Source: JBBAGC01 sp964491265
GTDB lineage: Bacteria > Spirochaetota > UBA4802 > UBA5550
Length of the DNA: 64,000 nucleotides
Reading direction: 5' to 3'
NCBI GenBank assembly: GCA_964491265.1
Contig: CAZBFP010000001.1
Location: 295,696-359,695 of the forward strand
In this document: positions 51,015-60,235 of the stretch, in pieces
Numbering within the stretch: position 1 is the stretch's first letter
How the letters are laid out: every line of letters begins with the position of its first letter
Notes under the pieces: generated by a model
Told to the model about the DNA's origin: nothing
Database searches by the model: none
The model's input: the letters and a program-made list of their open reading frames with translations, nothing else
Translations under genes and position numbers: made by a program

Positions 51015-52079
51015 ATGGCATTTGACCGGGAAATAAAACTGGCTGAAATGAACAGAGAAGAACTGGAGAAGATGGTTTTTGACCTTCAGAATCTCCTTGA
51101 AATTGCAATGAGTCTTTCATCAACTCTGGACTTTGACAATCTTATGGAATCTATTCTATATATATGTATCGGTCAGATGATTGTTGATGAGGTTGCTATA
51201 TTTCTCAATGTAAACCTTGAGAATGAAGAGCTCAAAATCTATATGCAGAAAGGCTACACATTAACCGAAGATGCTACAATCAGTGAGAACTCCAGGCTTA
51301 TTAAGCACTTCAAAACAGACTACAGTATACTGGATAAAGAAAGGGCCCGGGAGATTATGGAGACAGCTCCTGAAACAGCCCTGATCCACAAAAATCTACT
51401 TCCGGAAGTTATTATACCTTTAAAATCGAAAAATTCCATCAATGGCCTTATTTTTCTTGGTAAAAAACTTATAGATGCATCATATACACCGGATGAGATC
51501 CGTTTCCTGCACCAGTTATCCCGTTTCGCTTCTATTGCTGTGGAAAACTCCCGTCTTTACAGAATGGCAACACTTGACAGGATGACTGGGCTCTATGTGC
51601 ACCACTATTTTCAGGAGAGACTGGCGGAGGAATTAAAGCGGAGCGAGAGGAATAAGGCCCCTCTTACCCTGATAATGGCAGATCTTGATAACTTTAAAAT
51701 AATCAACGACACCTACGGGCATCAGCCGGGTGATATAATTCTTAAAGATATTGCAAAAATAATCCACAATAATATACGCAGCTTTGACATCGCGGCAAGA
51801 TACGGCGGCGAGGAATTTGCAGTAATACTCACAGATACAGAAATTGAAGCCGGCCTGCATATTGCAGAGCGGCTCAGGAAAAAAGTGGAGGAAGCTGTTT
51901 TCGAAGGAGCCCCTGTCCCTCTCAGAATTACAATAAGTATCGGGATTTCTCAATTTGATCCGAAAAAAGATAAAAACAAAGACACCCTTATCCGGAAAGC
52001 AGACATGGCTCTTTATAAAGCAAAAGCTGACGGTAAAAATATGGTAGTTGTTCATAAAGATGATGCAGATGGATTATAA
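51015..52079 (+). CDS. GAF-GGDEF diguanylate cyclase
   Basis: 354 residues. A short N-terminal helix (residues 1-25) leads into a GAF sensor domain (about 25-180, ending VENSRLYRMATLDRMTGLY) and a GGDEF domain. The active site reads RYGGEEF, and an inhibitory I-site RSFD stands exactly five residues before it, so product inhibition by c-di-GMP is likely. It makes c-di-GMP from two GTP in response to an unknown ligand. Soluble, no membrane segments. The next gene starts 2 nt after the stop, so they are co-transcribed. Confidence 0.92.
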   Translation: MAFDREIKLAEMNREELEKMVFDLQNLLEIAMSLSSTLDFDNLMESILYICIGQMIVDEVAIFLNVNLENEELKIYMQKGYTLTEDATISENSRLIKHFKTDYSILDKERAREIMETAPETALIHKNLLPEVIIPLKSKNSINGLIFLGKKLIDASYTPDEIRFLHQLSRFASIAVENSRLYRMATLDRMTGLYVHHYFQERLAEELKRSERNKAPLTLIMADLDNFKIINDTYGHQPGDIILKDIAKIIHNNIRSFDIAARYGGEEFAVILTDTEIEAGLHIAERLRKKVEEAVFEGAPVPLRITISIGISQFDPKKDKNKDTLIRKADMALYKAKADGKNMVVVHKDDADGL

Positions 52080-52081
52080 TA

Positions 52082-52852
52082 ATGGATAAAAATCTGATAG
52101 AGAAAGACCTATCCTCATTAGCGCCCTTAACTGAAGGTGATCTTGCCCGCAGAGAAAAGCTGATAGCAAAGGGGATTGAATTATCCGGTTCCCATATTGA
52201 TTCAGCGGTAAAATGCTTCACAGCAGCTGCAGAGATAAAAGAGGACTACCTTCTATTCTATAATATCGGATGTTTATACTACAAAAAAAATGACTACAAA
52301 AAAGGAGTCATTAACCTGGAAAAATCGAGGAAACTGAACCCCGATTTTTTCATGTCTTCACTGATAACAGGGCTCTGCTACAGCAGACTTCAGAACATTA
52401 AAGCTGCCAGGTCTAATTTTATTAATGTTCTTATGCATGACCCTGACAACAGAATTGCTGCAACTGCCCTTTCCATACTGCTGCAGAATCAGGGAAAAAT
52501 CAGCGAATCTGTAAAATTATTAAACAGACTTTCAAAAGCTCACAAAGATGATAAAGGGATTAAAAAACTGAAAACAGATATTCTTTTCAGTTCAGAGAAC
52601 AGCGAAGAAACAGCAGCAGCAATAAAGGAGATAAAGAGAAAATCTGAAGCATACAGAAGCTATGATGACTATATCAATTCTGTACCTGTAGATATTTATA
52701 ATGACAAATACGGTACTATGTCAGAGAAGATAACAACTCTTGAGACTAATAAAACACAGAAAAATTTAATATCACTGAGCTTATGCCACCTTTTAAAAGG
52801 GGACACAGACTCAGCAATCGACTTCCTTTTACAGGCCAGAGGGGTTATCTAA
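52082..52852 (+). CDS. TPR-like repeat protein
   Basis: 256 residues without a signal peptide. Helical repeats such as LLFYNIGCLYYKKNDYKKGV, MSSLITGLCYSRLQNIKAAR and AATALSILLQNQGKISESVK are TPR-like. The C-terminal part (residues 175-256) is unassigned. It is co-transcribed with the GAF-GGDEF gene, so it may scaffold or modulate c-di-GMP signalling; this is inferred from position only. The gene ends 4 nt from the convergent helicase gene. Confidence 0.7.
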   Translation: MDKNLIEKDLSSLAPLTEGDLARREKLIAKGIELSGSHIDSAVKCFTAAAEIKEDYLLFYNIGCLYYKKNDYKKGVINLEKSRKLNPDFFMSSLITGLCYSRLQNIKAARSNFINVLMHDPDNRIAATALSILLQNQGKISESVKLLNRLSKAHKDDKGIKKLKTDILFSSENSEETAAAIKEIKRKSEAYRSYDDYINSVPVDIYNDKYGTMSEKITTLETNKTQKNLISLSLCHLLKGDTDSAIDFLLQARGVI

Positions 52853-52856
52853 GACC

Positions 52857-54491
52857 TTATTTCTTCCCGAAAAGAGATTTAATTTTACCAGCAAGCTTTC
52901 CAACAACACCGGTTTCAGGCTTTATTTCCCTGCTCACTGTAAAATCCTCACCATACTTTTCGCTGTAATATTTCATCCTGTCATTAAGGGAAGCGCTTTT
53001 GGGAGTTTTCCCTTTATCCATGGGAACCCTTTGAGATTGAGGAGCCTTACCTTTTGCATGTACTTTTTTCTCTCTGCTGACTTCACTTTTTTTAACAGCA
53101 GGTCTCTCCACATGAGCCGATTTTGCTTTCCCGGTTTTTACCTGTGGTGCTGATACAGCTTTTGCTGCTGTTTTTCTTTTATCTTTTTTATCCGGATCTT
53201 CTGTTCTGTTTACCCTTACAGGTTTTGCAGCAGCAGGTTTCCTCCCGGTTCTTTCACCCCTTTCAGGTTTTCCGCCCTTTTTCCTTTCACCGGTTTCAAC
53301 TCTGCTCCCCCGTGCATTTTTAAGAAAACTGTTAACATGTTCACTTTTGCTCTCATCATCCGCCAGAAGTTCATCACTTACCCAGTCCACAGGTATTTTC
53401 ATTTTAATATAATCTTCAATAGCTTCAAGGCCATATACAAACTTTTCACATGCAAGTGTAATAGCTATTCCCGATTTCCCCGCCCTCGCTGTTCTGCCGA
53501 TTCTGTGTACATAGTTTTCATAATCTTCAGGAATATCAAAATTAATAACCATGTCAAGATCATTGATATGAAGTCCCCTTGCTGCCACATCTGTTGCAAC
53601 AAGATATTTCAGTTTACCTGACTTGATGCTTTCGATAATTTTTGTTCTCCGGTTTTGGGGAAGATCACCTATTATATAGTCACACTCATAACCGTTACCG
53701 GATAGTCTTGCAGCAACATTTATTGCATTCTGTTTTGTATTTGTAAAAATAAGCACATTCTCGGGATTATTCTTTTTTAGAATACCGAGTAAAAGCCTGA
53801 TCTTCTCCTTACCGCCCACATGGTATACGGTCTGATTGATCTTGTCAACTGTAACCTGCTCAGGTGACATATTGATTTCAGCAGGCTCGGTTGTGTATTC
53901 CCATGCAAGATTTTTAACCCTGTTGCTCAAAGTGGCACTGAAAAGCATTGAAACCCTCTGGGTAGCAGGTATCATCTTTTTCATAATCCTTCTCAAATCG
54001 GGAAGAAACCCCATGTCAAACATTCTGTCCGCTTCATCAATAACAAGATATCCGAAATCCCTAAAAAGGATCTTCCCGGAATTGCCGTAATCCATAAGTC
54101 TCCCCGGTGTTCCAATCATTATATCCACACCATCTTTCAGGAGCTTATCCTGCTGATTATACCCTACCCCGCCGTAAAAACATCCGATTTTAATATCAAG
54201 AAACTGGCCCAGCAGCCTTGCTTCCTTCTCAATCTGAAGAGCCAGCTCCCTTGTAGGTGCAAGTATAAGCGCCTTCTTCCCTGCCAGGTCCTCCCTGGTA
54301 AGCATAAGCTGGAACAGAGTAACAAGAAATGCCGCAGTTTTTCCCGTTCCTGTCTGCGACTGCACCAGCACGTCGCGTCCGGTAAGGCTGTACTTAAGGG
54401 TTTCCGCCTGTACCGGTGTGCAGGCAGTAAAGCCCGCCTTTTCAATCCCTTTAAGGATTCTATCATCTAAACCATATTTGCTGAATTCCAT
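52857..54491 (-). CDS. DEAD-box RNA helicase with long basic tail
   Basis: 544 residues. The full motif set is present: Q-motif, SQTGTGKT (I), PTRELA (Ia), TPGR (Ib), VIDEADRMFD (II), FSATLS (III), VATDVAARGLHIND (V) and HRIGRTARAG (VI). After residue 380 comes a low-complexity lysine/arginine/proline-rich tail of about 110 residues, then NDRMKYYSEKYGEDF and a short basic end. Tails of this kind bind RNA unspecifically in RhlE/RhlB-like helicases involved in ribosome assembly or RNA decay. Single gene; the start is in the family position. Confidence 0.94.
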   Translation of the reverse strand: MEFSKYGLDDRILKGIEKAGFTACTPVQAETLKYSLTGRDVLVQSQTGTGKTAAFLVTLFQLMLTREDLAGKKALILAPTRELALQIEKEARLLGQFLDIKIGCFYGGVGYNQQDKLLKDGVDIMIGTPGRLMDYGNSGKILFRDFGYLVIDEADRMFDMGFLPDLRRIMKKMIPATQRVSMLFSATLSNRVKNLAWEYTTEPAEINMSPEQVTVDKINQTVYHVGGKEKIRLLLGILKKNNPENVLIFTNTKQNAINVAARLSGNGYECDYIIGDLPQNRRTKIIESIKSGKLKYLVATDVAARGLHINDLDMVINFDIPEDYENYVHRIGRTARAGKSGIAITLACEKFVYGLEAIEDYIKMKIPVDWVSDELLADDESKSEHVNSFLKNARGSRVETGERKKGGKPERGERTGRKPAAAKPVRVNRTEDPDKKDKRKTAAKAVSAPQVKTGKAKSAHVERPAVKKSEVSREKKVHAKGKAPQSQRVPMDKGKTPKSASLNDRMKYYSEKYGEDFTVSREIKPETGVVGKLAGKIKSLFGKK

Positions 54492-54683
54492 TTAAAAAAC
54501 TCCTGTTAATAATATACCATTAGAGTGTTATAGATATTTTTTGTAAAGCATATCAGTTGTTATTCTCTATTATTATTTCAAAACATTAATGTTCTGATCT
54601 CAAAGAAGAGCAATTTTTTTATTAATCCCGCAAATTTTTTATAAAAAAATTGACTTTTTTTACATTATATTCAACTGTATCAA

Positions 54684-54710
54684 TGGTTCAACCAATAAAC
54701 CATAAATGGT
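54684..54710. promoter_or_regulatory. Paired palindromes, likely FadR-type operator
   Basis: TGGTTCAACCA (54684-54694) is a perfect TGGT-N3-ACCA palindrome, the general form of operators of FadR-type GntR regulators. ACCATAAATGGT (54699-54710) is a second inverted arrangement. They lie 7-33 nt upstream of the regulator's ATG, suggesting autoregulation of the operon. Confidence 0.6.
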
Positions 54711-54716
54711 GACAAA

Positions 54717-55421
54717 ATGTTTACAGCAGTAGCAAAAAAAAATCTCAATGAGGCGATCGCCACACAGATAACAGACAGCATCCTCAAGGGGAAACTTGCT
54801 CCAGGGGACAAACTCCCCCCTGAAAGGGAACTGGCCCTTGTTATGAATGTAAACCGTAATACCCTTCGGGAGGCTCTCCGTAAACTTGAAATTCTCGGTC
54901 TCCTGAACATAAGACAGGGTGACGGAATATACATAAAAGACTACAAAGAGTGCGGCAACCTGGAGCTTTTAAAAATAATCCTCAGTGCAGGGGGTACCCT
55001 TTCACCTGTTATACTCAAAGGGATACTGCAGATAAGGAGAATTGTTATACCAGAAATGTCCGCACTTGCCGCACAGAACAGAAGCATCAATGATCTGGAG
55101 AAGATAAAATCTATTATTGACAACAGGAGTATGGATGTAGCCGAAAAAGATCTGGAGATACATAGAGCTATTGCATCTGCAGGGGGGAATCTATTCTACT
55201 CATTTCTCCTTAATTTTTTCAACGATACTTTTATTGATTATTCCCATCTATATTTTTCCTCACAGGAAAACAGGGAAAAGTCGGGCCGGTTTCATAAACA
55301 GATTTACTCTGCTCTTAAAAAGGGTGATCCGGAAAAGAGCAGAAAAATAATGCTCGATATACTGATTTACGCTGAACGCGAAACACTAATCAATAAGGAG
55401 TTAAACAATGATAAGAAATGA
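54717..55421 (+). CDS. GntR-family (FadR-type) transcriptional regulator
   Basis: 234 residues. The N-terminal winged helix has LAPGDKLPPERELA and VNRNTLREALRKLEILGLL (residues 25-70), the GntR signature. The C-terminal all-helical effector domain (residues 85-225) is of the FCD/FadR type, with histidines in EIHRAIA and RFHKQIYSAL that often bind metal and a small acid. It overlaps the glycerol-3-phosphate dehydrogenase gene by 14 nt, so it likely controls that operon, perhaps in response to a carboxylate or glycolipid precursor. Confidence 0.88.
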   Translation: MFTAVAKKNLNEAIATQITDSILKGKLAPGDKLPPERELALVMNVNRNTLREALRKLEILGLLNIRQGDGIYIKDYKECGNLELLKIILSAGGTLSPVILKGILQIRRIVIPEMSALAAQNRSINDLEKIKSIIDNRSMDVAEKDLEIHRAIASAGGNLFYSFLLNFFNDTFIDYSHLYFSSQENREKSGRFHKQIYSALKKGDPEKSRKIMLDILIYAERETLINKELNNDKK

Positions 55422-57045
55422 ATTTAAAGAGAAGAGAGAATATGATATTATTATAATCGGAGGAGGTATAACAGGAGCCTCTGTCGCTTACGAGGCAGCT
55501 TCAAGAGGTTTCTCTGTGGCACTCCTTGAAAGGGATGACTACGGGTCAAAAACCTCAGCAGCCACTTCCAAACTCATCCATGGAGGGCTCCGGTACCTGG
55601 CCAACATGGAATTTGGTCTTGTCCGGGAATCTCTCCGTGAAAGAAGAATTCTGGAAAATATAGCGCCCAATTTTGTCTACCCCATAGCAAACATGATTGT
55701 CTCTGACAGACAATCCCTTAAAACCAGAAAAAATATTCTTAAAATCGGAATGATCTTATACGATATCCTCTCCTTCGATAAAAGATGGACCTGGGATAAA
55801 AGCAAAAAACTCCCCTGTCACAGCATGCTCTCAAGAGAGGAGACCATTAAAAAAGAGCCTGCACTGTCACATGAAAATCTCACAGGCTCCCTGATATATT
55901 ATGACTGTGCCAGCATATCACCTGAAAGACTCACACTGGCATTTATTAAATCAGCCCAGGGAGCAGGGGCTGACAGTGCAAACTACATGGAAGTAACAGG
56001 CTTCATTAAAAACGGGGATAGTGTTGAAGGTGTTTCTGTTACAGATAAAATAAAAAACAGGAAACTGGAGATAAAAGGGAAAATTACAATAAACTGCGCC
56101 GGCCCCTGGGCAGACCGGGTCCTTTCTCTTTCAGCTAATTCTGCCAATGGCGAGGTGCTGAGACGATCAGAAGGGATTCACATAATTACTAAAGGTATTG
56201 TCAATACACACCTGGTTACAACAGTAACCCCATCCGGCAGACATATCTTTATTATCCCATGGAGAGGGCATTCCATTATAGGCACTACAGATAAGGAGTA
56301 TATCGGGAATCCCGATGACTGGAGAATAACAAAGGAGAGCATCAATGAACTGATAATGGATCTTAATGCCTCCTTTGGCGGTCATATACAAATCAGCTAT
56401 GATGATGTGCTTTTCTGCTATGGCGGACTCCGCCCCCTTGTAGAAGACCAGACAGAGAGTGTTTACCAGACATCGCGAAAATATGAAATATATGACAATG
56501 AAATTGACGGCCTCAACAGACTCATTACAGTTGAAGGGGGGAAATACACCACCAGCCGTAACCTTGCAGAACAGGTGATGATTCTTGTTTCACAAAAAAT
56601 GAATGAGAAAAAAGTTAAGTCCATTACTGCAAAAGATTACCTTAAAGGGTGTGAAATTGAAGATATGAATGCCTTCTTTACCCATGCGAGAGATAAATAC
56701 AAGTTGATGACAGATGAAAAAACTGTAGATTACCTGGCCGGAATATATGGGACAGAACTCGATGCACTCATGGCCATTGCTGTGAAGGATAAAAAAATGC
56801 TGCAGCCTCTTAACAACAATGGCGATATCCTTGCACAGGTTGTATATGCGGTAAAATATGAATCTGCCTGTACATTGAGTGACATTGTTTTCCGCAGAAC
56901 AGGGATAGGAACTCTGGGGAATCCGGGTAAAAAATCTATTAAACTTGCAGCTGAAACCGCAGGCTCAATCCTCAAATGGGACGCGGATCGGATAAAGAAA
57001 GAGATTAAAGATGCTGAAAAGCTTCTTCAAATACCTGTAAAATAA
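55408..57045 (+). CDS. glpD: FAD-dependent glycerol-3-phosphate dehydrogenase
   Basis: 545 residues. The dinucleotide-binding start DIIIIGGGITGASVAYEAASRG (shown here as GGGITGA), LLERDDYGSKTSAATSKLIHGG and GGLRYLANMEFGLV mark GlpD/GlpA. The substrate region HIFIIPWRGHSIIGTTD and GGLRPLVED near residue 340 follow. The C-terminal domain closes it; there is no GlpA-type BFD [2Fe-2S] extension. It oxidises glycerol-3-phosphate to dihydroxyacetone phosphate at the membrane, passing electrons to quinone. The product is the precursor of the alkyl-DHAP synthase-like enzyme encoded 10 nt downstream. Confidence 0.92.
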   Translation: MIRNEFKEKREYDIIIIGGGITGASVAYEAASRGFSVALLERDDYGSKTSAATSKLIHGGLRYLANMEFGLVRESLRERRILENIAPNFVYPIANMIVSDRQSLKTRKNILKIGMILYDILSFDKRWTWDKSKKLPCHSMLSREETIKKEPALSHENLTGSLIYYDCASISPERLTLAFIKSAQGAGADSANYMEVTGFIKNGDSVEGVSVTDKIKNRKLEIKGKITINCAGPWADRVLSLSANSANGEVLRRSEGIHIITKGIVNTHLVTTVTPSGRHIFIIPWRGHSIIGTTDKEYIGNPDDWRITKESINELIMDLNASFGGHIQISYDDVLFCYGGLRPLVEDQTESVYQTSRKYEIYDNEIDGLNRLITVEGGKYTTSRNLAEQVMILVSQKMNEKKVKSITAKDYLKGCEIEDMNAFFTHARDKYKLMTDEKTVDYLAGIYGTELDALMAIAVKDKKMLQPLNNNGDILAQVVYAVKYESACTLSDIVFRRTGIGTLGNPGKKSIKLAAETAGSILKWDADRIKKEIKDAEKLLQIPVK

Positions 57046-57055
57046 GGAGAAAAAA

Positions 57056-58780
57056 ATGGAAGATAAAAAGAGCAAATATAGCCATATATGGCGCTCCACA
57101 CCGCCGGTTGAAGGATCATACAGATCGATTTTTAAGTGGGGTGCCCCTGATGGATACAAACACCCAAATGATAAACTTTTCAGGGAACTCCTTGAAACAT
57201 TCAATCTGGACATTTCCCATTTTAATGAAGTAAAAACCAGCGGTGATGCCATTGTCTCCTACAAAAGTCCTGTAAAGCTGAAAAAAGATCAGATATCTGC
57301 AATTGAAAAGATTGCGGGTAAAAATAATGTTTCCACAGAATCATACGAGAGGCTTAAATACTCCACAGGGAAAACTGTGGAGGAAGCAATAATTTTACGA
57401 AGCAGCGGTATTGACAGGGTATCAGACCTGGTGGTTCACCCGGAAAACAAAAAAATAGTAAAAGAAATAATTGCATACTGTAACACAAAAAAGATCCCAG
57501 TATATGTCTATGGCGGCGGATCATCTGTTAACTTCGGACTCCGCCCTGCAAAGGGGGGGATTACCCTTGTCTTAAACACACACATGAATAAAATTATTGA
57601 TGTTAATGAACTCAACCAGACAGTCACAGTTGAAGCAGGAATTATGGGCCCTGCCCTTGAATCCGCACTTAATAATGCCGGGGAACTTTATAAAACAAAA
57701 ACCGGCTACACATGCGGCCACTTCCCCCAGTCCTTTGAATTCTCATCAGCAGGGGGGTGGGTTGCCACACTCGGTTCCGGTCAGGCATCATCCTATTATG
57801 GAGATGCCTATGATCTTGTTGTAAGCCAGGAGTATATAACCCCTGCAGGATCATTTAAAACCCTTGCATACCCTGCAGCAGCATCAGGGCCGAAGGTAAA
57901 TGATATCATGAAAGGTAGTGAAGGGACCTTCGGTGTTCTTGTTGAGCTTACTCTTAAAATTTTCAGGCATATGCCGGAAAACAGGCAGCGTTTCGGATTC
58001 ATTTTCCCCACATTTGCGGATGCCGTAAATGCAGGGAGGGAAATAACACAGAGTGAATTCGGAATGCCTGCTGTTTTCCGGATTTCTGATGAGGAGGAGA
58101 CTCATATTGGACTTAAACTATACGGCATTGACGGAACACTCCTTGACAAGGGGATGCAGCTCCGCGGTTTTAAACCGATGAAGCGGTCACTTTTTCTCGG
58201 ATCATGCGAAGGTGAAAAGGATTTTGCAAAAAACGTAAAAAAGCAGGTTAAAAAAATCTGCCGCAGACATGGCGGTATGTACATAACAGGACTCCCTACA
58301 AAGATGTGGGAGCCTGGACGCTACAAAGACCCATACCTTAGAGAGGATCTCCAGGATTACGGAATACTTATTGACACACTGGAAACCACTGTTACATGGG
58401 ATAACCTGCATAATGTGCATAAAGAGGTACGCTCCTTTATTAAGGGGAGACCAGGCACAATATGCATGACACACGGATCACACTTCTATCCTCAGGGAAC
58501 AAATCTTTACTTTATATATATTATGAAGGAGAAAGACCTGAAAGATTACACCGCTTTTCAGGCAGGAATTATTGATGCAATATGCAGAAGCGGCGGTTCC
58601 CTGAGCCACCACCATGGTGTGGGGAAGATGATCGGCCCCTGGATGGAGAAGCACCTTGGCAAAGAGCAGATGGATGTGCTGCGGGCATTGAAAAAACACT
58701 TTGACCCCAACAATATAATGAATCCGGGCGGACAGATGGGACTTGACCTTAAGGGAAAGGACTGGCGAAAAATTAAATAA
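57056..58780 (+). CDS. Alkyldihydroxyacetonephosphate synthase-like FAD enzyme
   Basis: 574 residues. The FAD-binding-4 domain has VYGGGSSVNFGL near residue 150, TGYTCGHFPQSFEFSSAGGW (split: TCGHFPQS, FEFSSAGGW) and GSGQASSYYGDAYD. The C-terminal cap ends with SLSHHHGVGKMIGPWM, the histidine-rich active-site motif of alkyl-DHAP synthase, and FDPNNIMNPGG. In eukaryotes this enzyme swaps the acyl chain of acyl-DHAP for a fatty alcohol, forming the ether bond of ether lipids; several bacterial homologues are uncharacterised or act as glycolate/lactate-type oxidases. AAGGAG precedes the ATG. The operon partner makes DHAP, supporting a lipid role. Confidence 0.8.
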   Translation: MEDKKSKYSHIWRSTPPVEGSYRSIFKWGAPDGYKHPNDKLFRELLETFNLDISHFNEVKTSGDAIVSYKSPVKLKKDQISAIEKIAGKNNVSTESYERLKYSTGKTVEEAIILRSSGIDRVSDLVVHPENKKIVKEIIAYCNTKKIPVYVYGGGSSVNFGLRPAKGGITLVLNTHMNKIIDVNELNQTVTVEAGIMGPALESALNNAGELYKTKTGYTCGHFPQSFEFSSAGGWVATLGSGQASSYYGDAYDLVVSQEYITPAGSFKTLAYPAAASGPKVNDIMKGSEGTFGVLVELTLKIFRHMPENRQRFGFIFPTFADAVNAGREITQSEFGMPAVFRISDEEETHIGLKLYGIDGTLLDKGMQLRGFKPMKRSLFLGSCEGEKDFAKNVKKQVKKICRRHGGMYITGLPTKMWEPGRYKDPYLREDLQDYGILIDTLETTVTWDNLHNVHKEVRSFIKGRPGTICMTHGSHFYPQGTNLYFIYIMKEKDLKDYTAFQAGIIDAICRSGGSLSHHHGVGKMIGPWMEKHLGKEQMDVLRALKKHFDPNNIMNPGGQMGLDLKGKDWRKIK

Positions 58781-58793
58781 TGTAGAGGGATTA

Positions 58794-59486
58794 ATGGCTC
58801 CTAAGAAATATTACGCTGTTAAGCGGGGACGGAAACCGGGCATATACTTTAACTGGCCCGATGCAAAGGCTGAGGTTGATGCATACCAGGGAGCGGTCTA
58901 CAAAGGCTTCACCTCACTTAAGGATGCTGAAGAGTGGCTTAATTCATCAGCATCCTCAAAAGTGATGTCCGGCAAAACCGCTCATCCCTCCCCTCCCCCT
59001 GTTACTGCAGATGATAATACTGTTATAATCTACACTGACGGCGGAGCACTGGGGAATCCCGGCCCCGGTGGATACGGAGCAGTACAGATATATAAAGATA
59101 GCAAAAAGGAGCTGTCCGGGGGCTTCCGTAAAACAACAAATAACAGGATGGAACTGATGGCTGTAATTGCAGCCTTGAGAGACCTTGAGTACAAAGATAT
59201 GCCTGTAACAGTCTACAGCGATTCCAGCTATGTTGTTAACGGGATAAGTAAAGGTTGGGCAAAAAACTGGAGAAAAAATAACTGGATCAAAAGTGACAAA
59301 AAACCAGCCATTAATCCCGATCTATGGAATGAACTTCTCAATCTTATTGAACCGCTTAATATTACATTTGTTTGGGTAAAGGGGCATTCCGGAAACCCCC
59401 TTAATGAAAGATGCGATGAGCTGGCAAAAGCCTCTGCTTCAAAGTCCGGCCTCCCTGAAGATAAAGGCTACAAACCAGGGGAATAA
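58794..59486 (+). CDS. rnhA: Ribonuclease HI with N-terminal hybrid-binding domain
   Basis: 230 residues. Residues 4-50 (KKYYAVKRGRKPGIY, YKGFTSLKDAEEWL) form the RNA/DNA hybrid-binding (viroplasmin-like) domain of eukaryotic-type RNase H1. The catalytic domain has IYTDGGALGNPGPGGYG (Asp), NNRMELMAVIAAL (Glu), VYSDSSYVV (Asp) and GHSGNPLNERCDELA (His, Asp), so the DEDD active site is complete. It degrades RNA in RNA-DNA hybrids. I start at ATG 58794, five nt after GAGG; the upstream frame overlaps the preceding gene. It is probably the last gene of the GntR-led operon. Confidence 0.95.
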   Translation: MAPKKYYAVKRGRKPGIYFNWPDAKAEVDAYQGAVYKGFTSLKDAEEWLNSSASSKVMSGKTAHPSPPPVTADDNTVIIYTDGGALGNPGPGGYGAVQIYKDSKKELSGGFRKTTNNRMELMAVIAALRDLEYKDMPVTVYSDSSYVVNGISKGWAKNWRKNNWIKSDKKPAINPDLWNELLNLIEPLNITFVWVKGHSGNPLNERCDELAKASASKSGLPEDKGYKPGE

Positions 59487-59652
59487 ACTTTTTACTCCCT
59501 ATAAACATATATAATTACTCGCCCTAACCCTTTTTTTTAGTTATATTACCATAACATCCATAAGTTTTTTCTCACAAGAAAACTTTTTTAAGCATAGACG
59601 AAGCTGAAAAAATTCGGAGAGATAACATTAACAATGAAAGGAGACTCTATCT

Positions 59653-60114
59653 ATGGAAAATATAATTAAACCAGGGAGCACAGCACCTGATTTCACCCTT
59701 AAAAACCAGCACAGGGTTGAAATCAATCTTAAATCATTGGAAGGGAAAAAAGTACTCCTCTCTTTTCACCCCCTGGCCTGGACCAGAATCTGCGAAATCC
59801 AGATGAAAGCCCTTGAGATTAAATATGATGAACTTGAACAGCTCAATGTTGTTGCTCTGGGCATAAGCGTTGACAGTCAGCCCTGCAAAAAGGAGTGGGG
59901 GGATTTTCTCGAAATAGAGAGGACACATCTCCTTGCTGATTTCTGGCCTCATGGAGAAGCTGCTCAAAAATATGGTGTTTTCATTGATAAGGCAGGGATA
60001 TCAGGGAGGGCTAACATCCTCATTGATGAAAGCGGGAAAGTGATTTTTTCCAGAGCCTACGATACTCCTGAAATACCTGATATTGAGGAGATCATCAGGT
60101 TCCTTAAAAAATAG
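59653..60114 (+). CDS. Peroxiredoxin-like (AhpC/TSA family) protein
   Basis: 153 residues, thioredoxin-fold peroxiredoxin of the BCP/AhpE size. GSTAPDFTLKNQ opens it, and FHPLAWTRICEIQM places the peroxidatic cysteine at about residue 47 in the P-x-x-x-T-x-x-C pattern. A second cysteine occurs in SQPCKKEW near residue 77 and could be the resolving residue. It would reduce peroxides with thioredoxin or similar partners. AAAGGAG precedes the ATG. Monocistronic with its own terminator. Confidence 0.9.
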   Translation: MENIIKPGSTAPDFTLKNQHRVEINLKSLEGKKVLLSFHPLAWTRICEIQMKALEIKYDELEQLNVVALGISVDSQPCKKEWGDFLEIERTHLLADFWPHGEAAQKYGVFIDKAGISGRANILIDESGKVIFSRAYDTPEIPDIEEIIRFLKK

Positions 60115-60121
60115 ACGGAAG

Positions 60122-60151
60122 CCCCGTTCCTGAAAAGGACGGGGTTTTTTT
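60122..60151 (+). terminator. Rho-independent terminator of peroxiredoxin gene
   Basis: CCCCGTTCC pairs with GGACGGGG (one bulged T) around TGAAAA and is followed by seven T (60145-60151). Confidence 0.88.
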
Positions 60152-60235
60152 ATATTTTAATGTAACAGTTTTTTTTGTATATATCCGCATTTATTATTAT
60201 ACTTAAATCTAAACTCAGATTCAGAAGGAGAGCTT

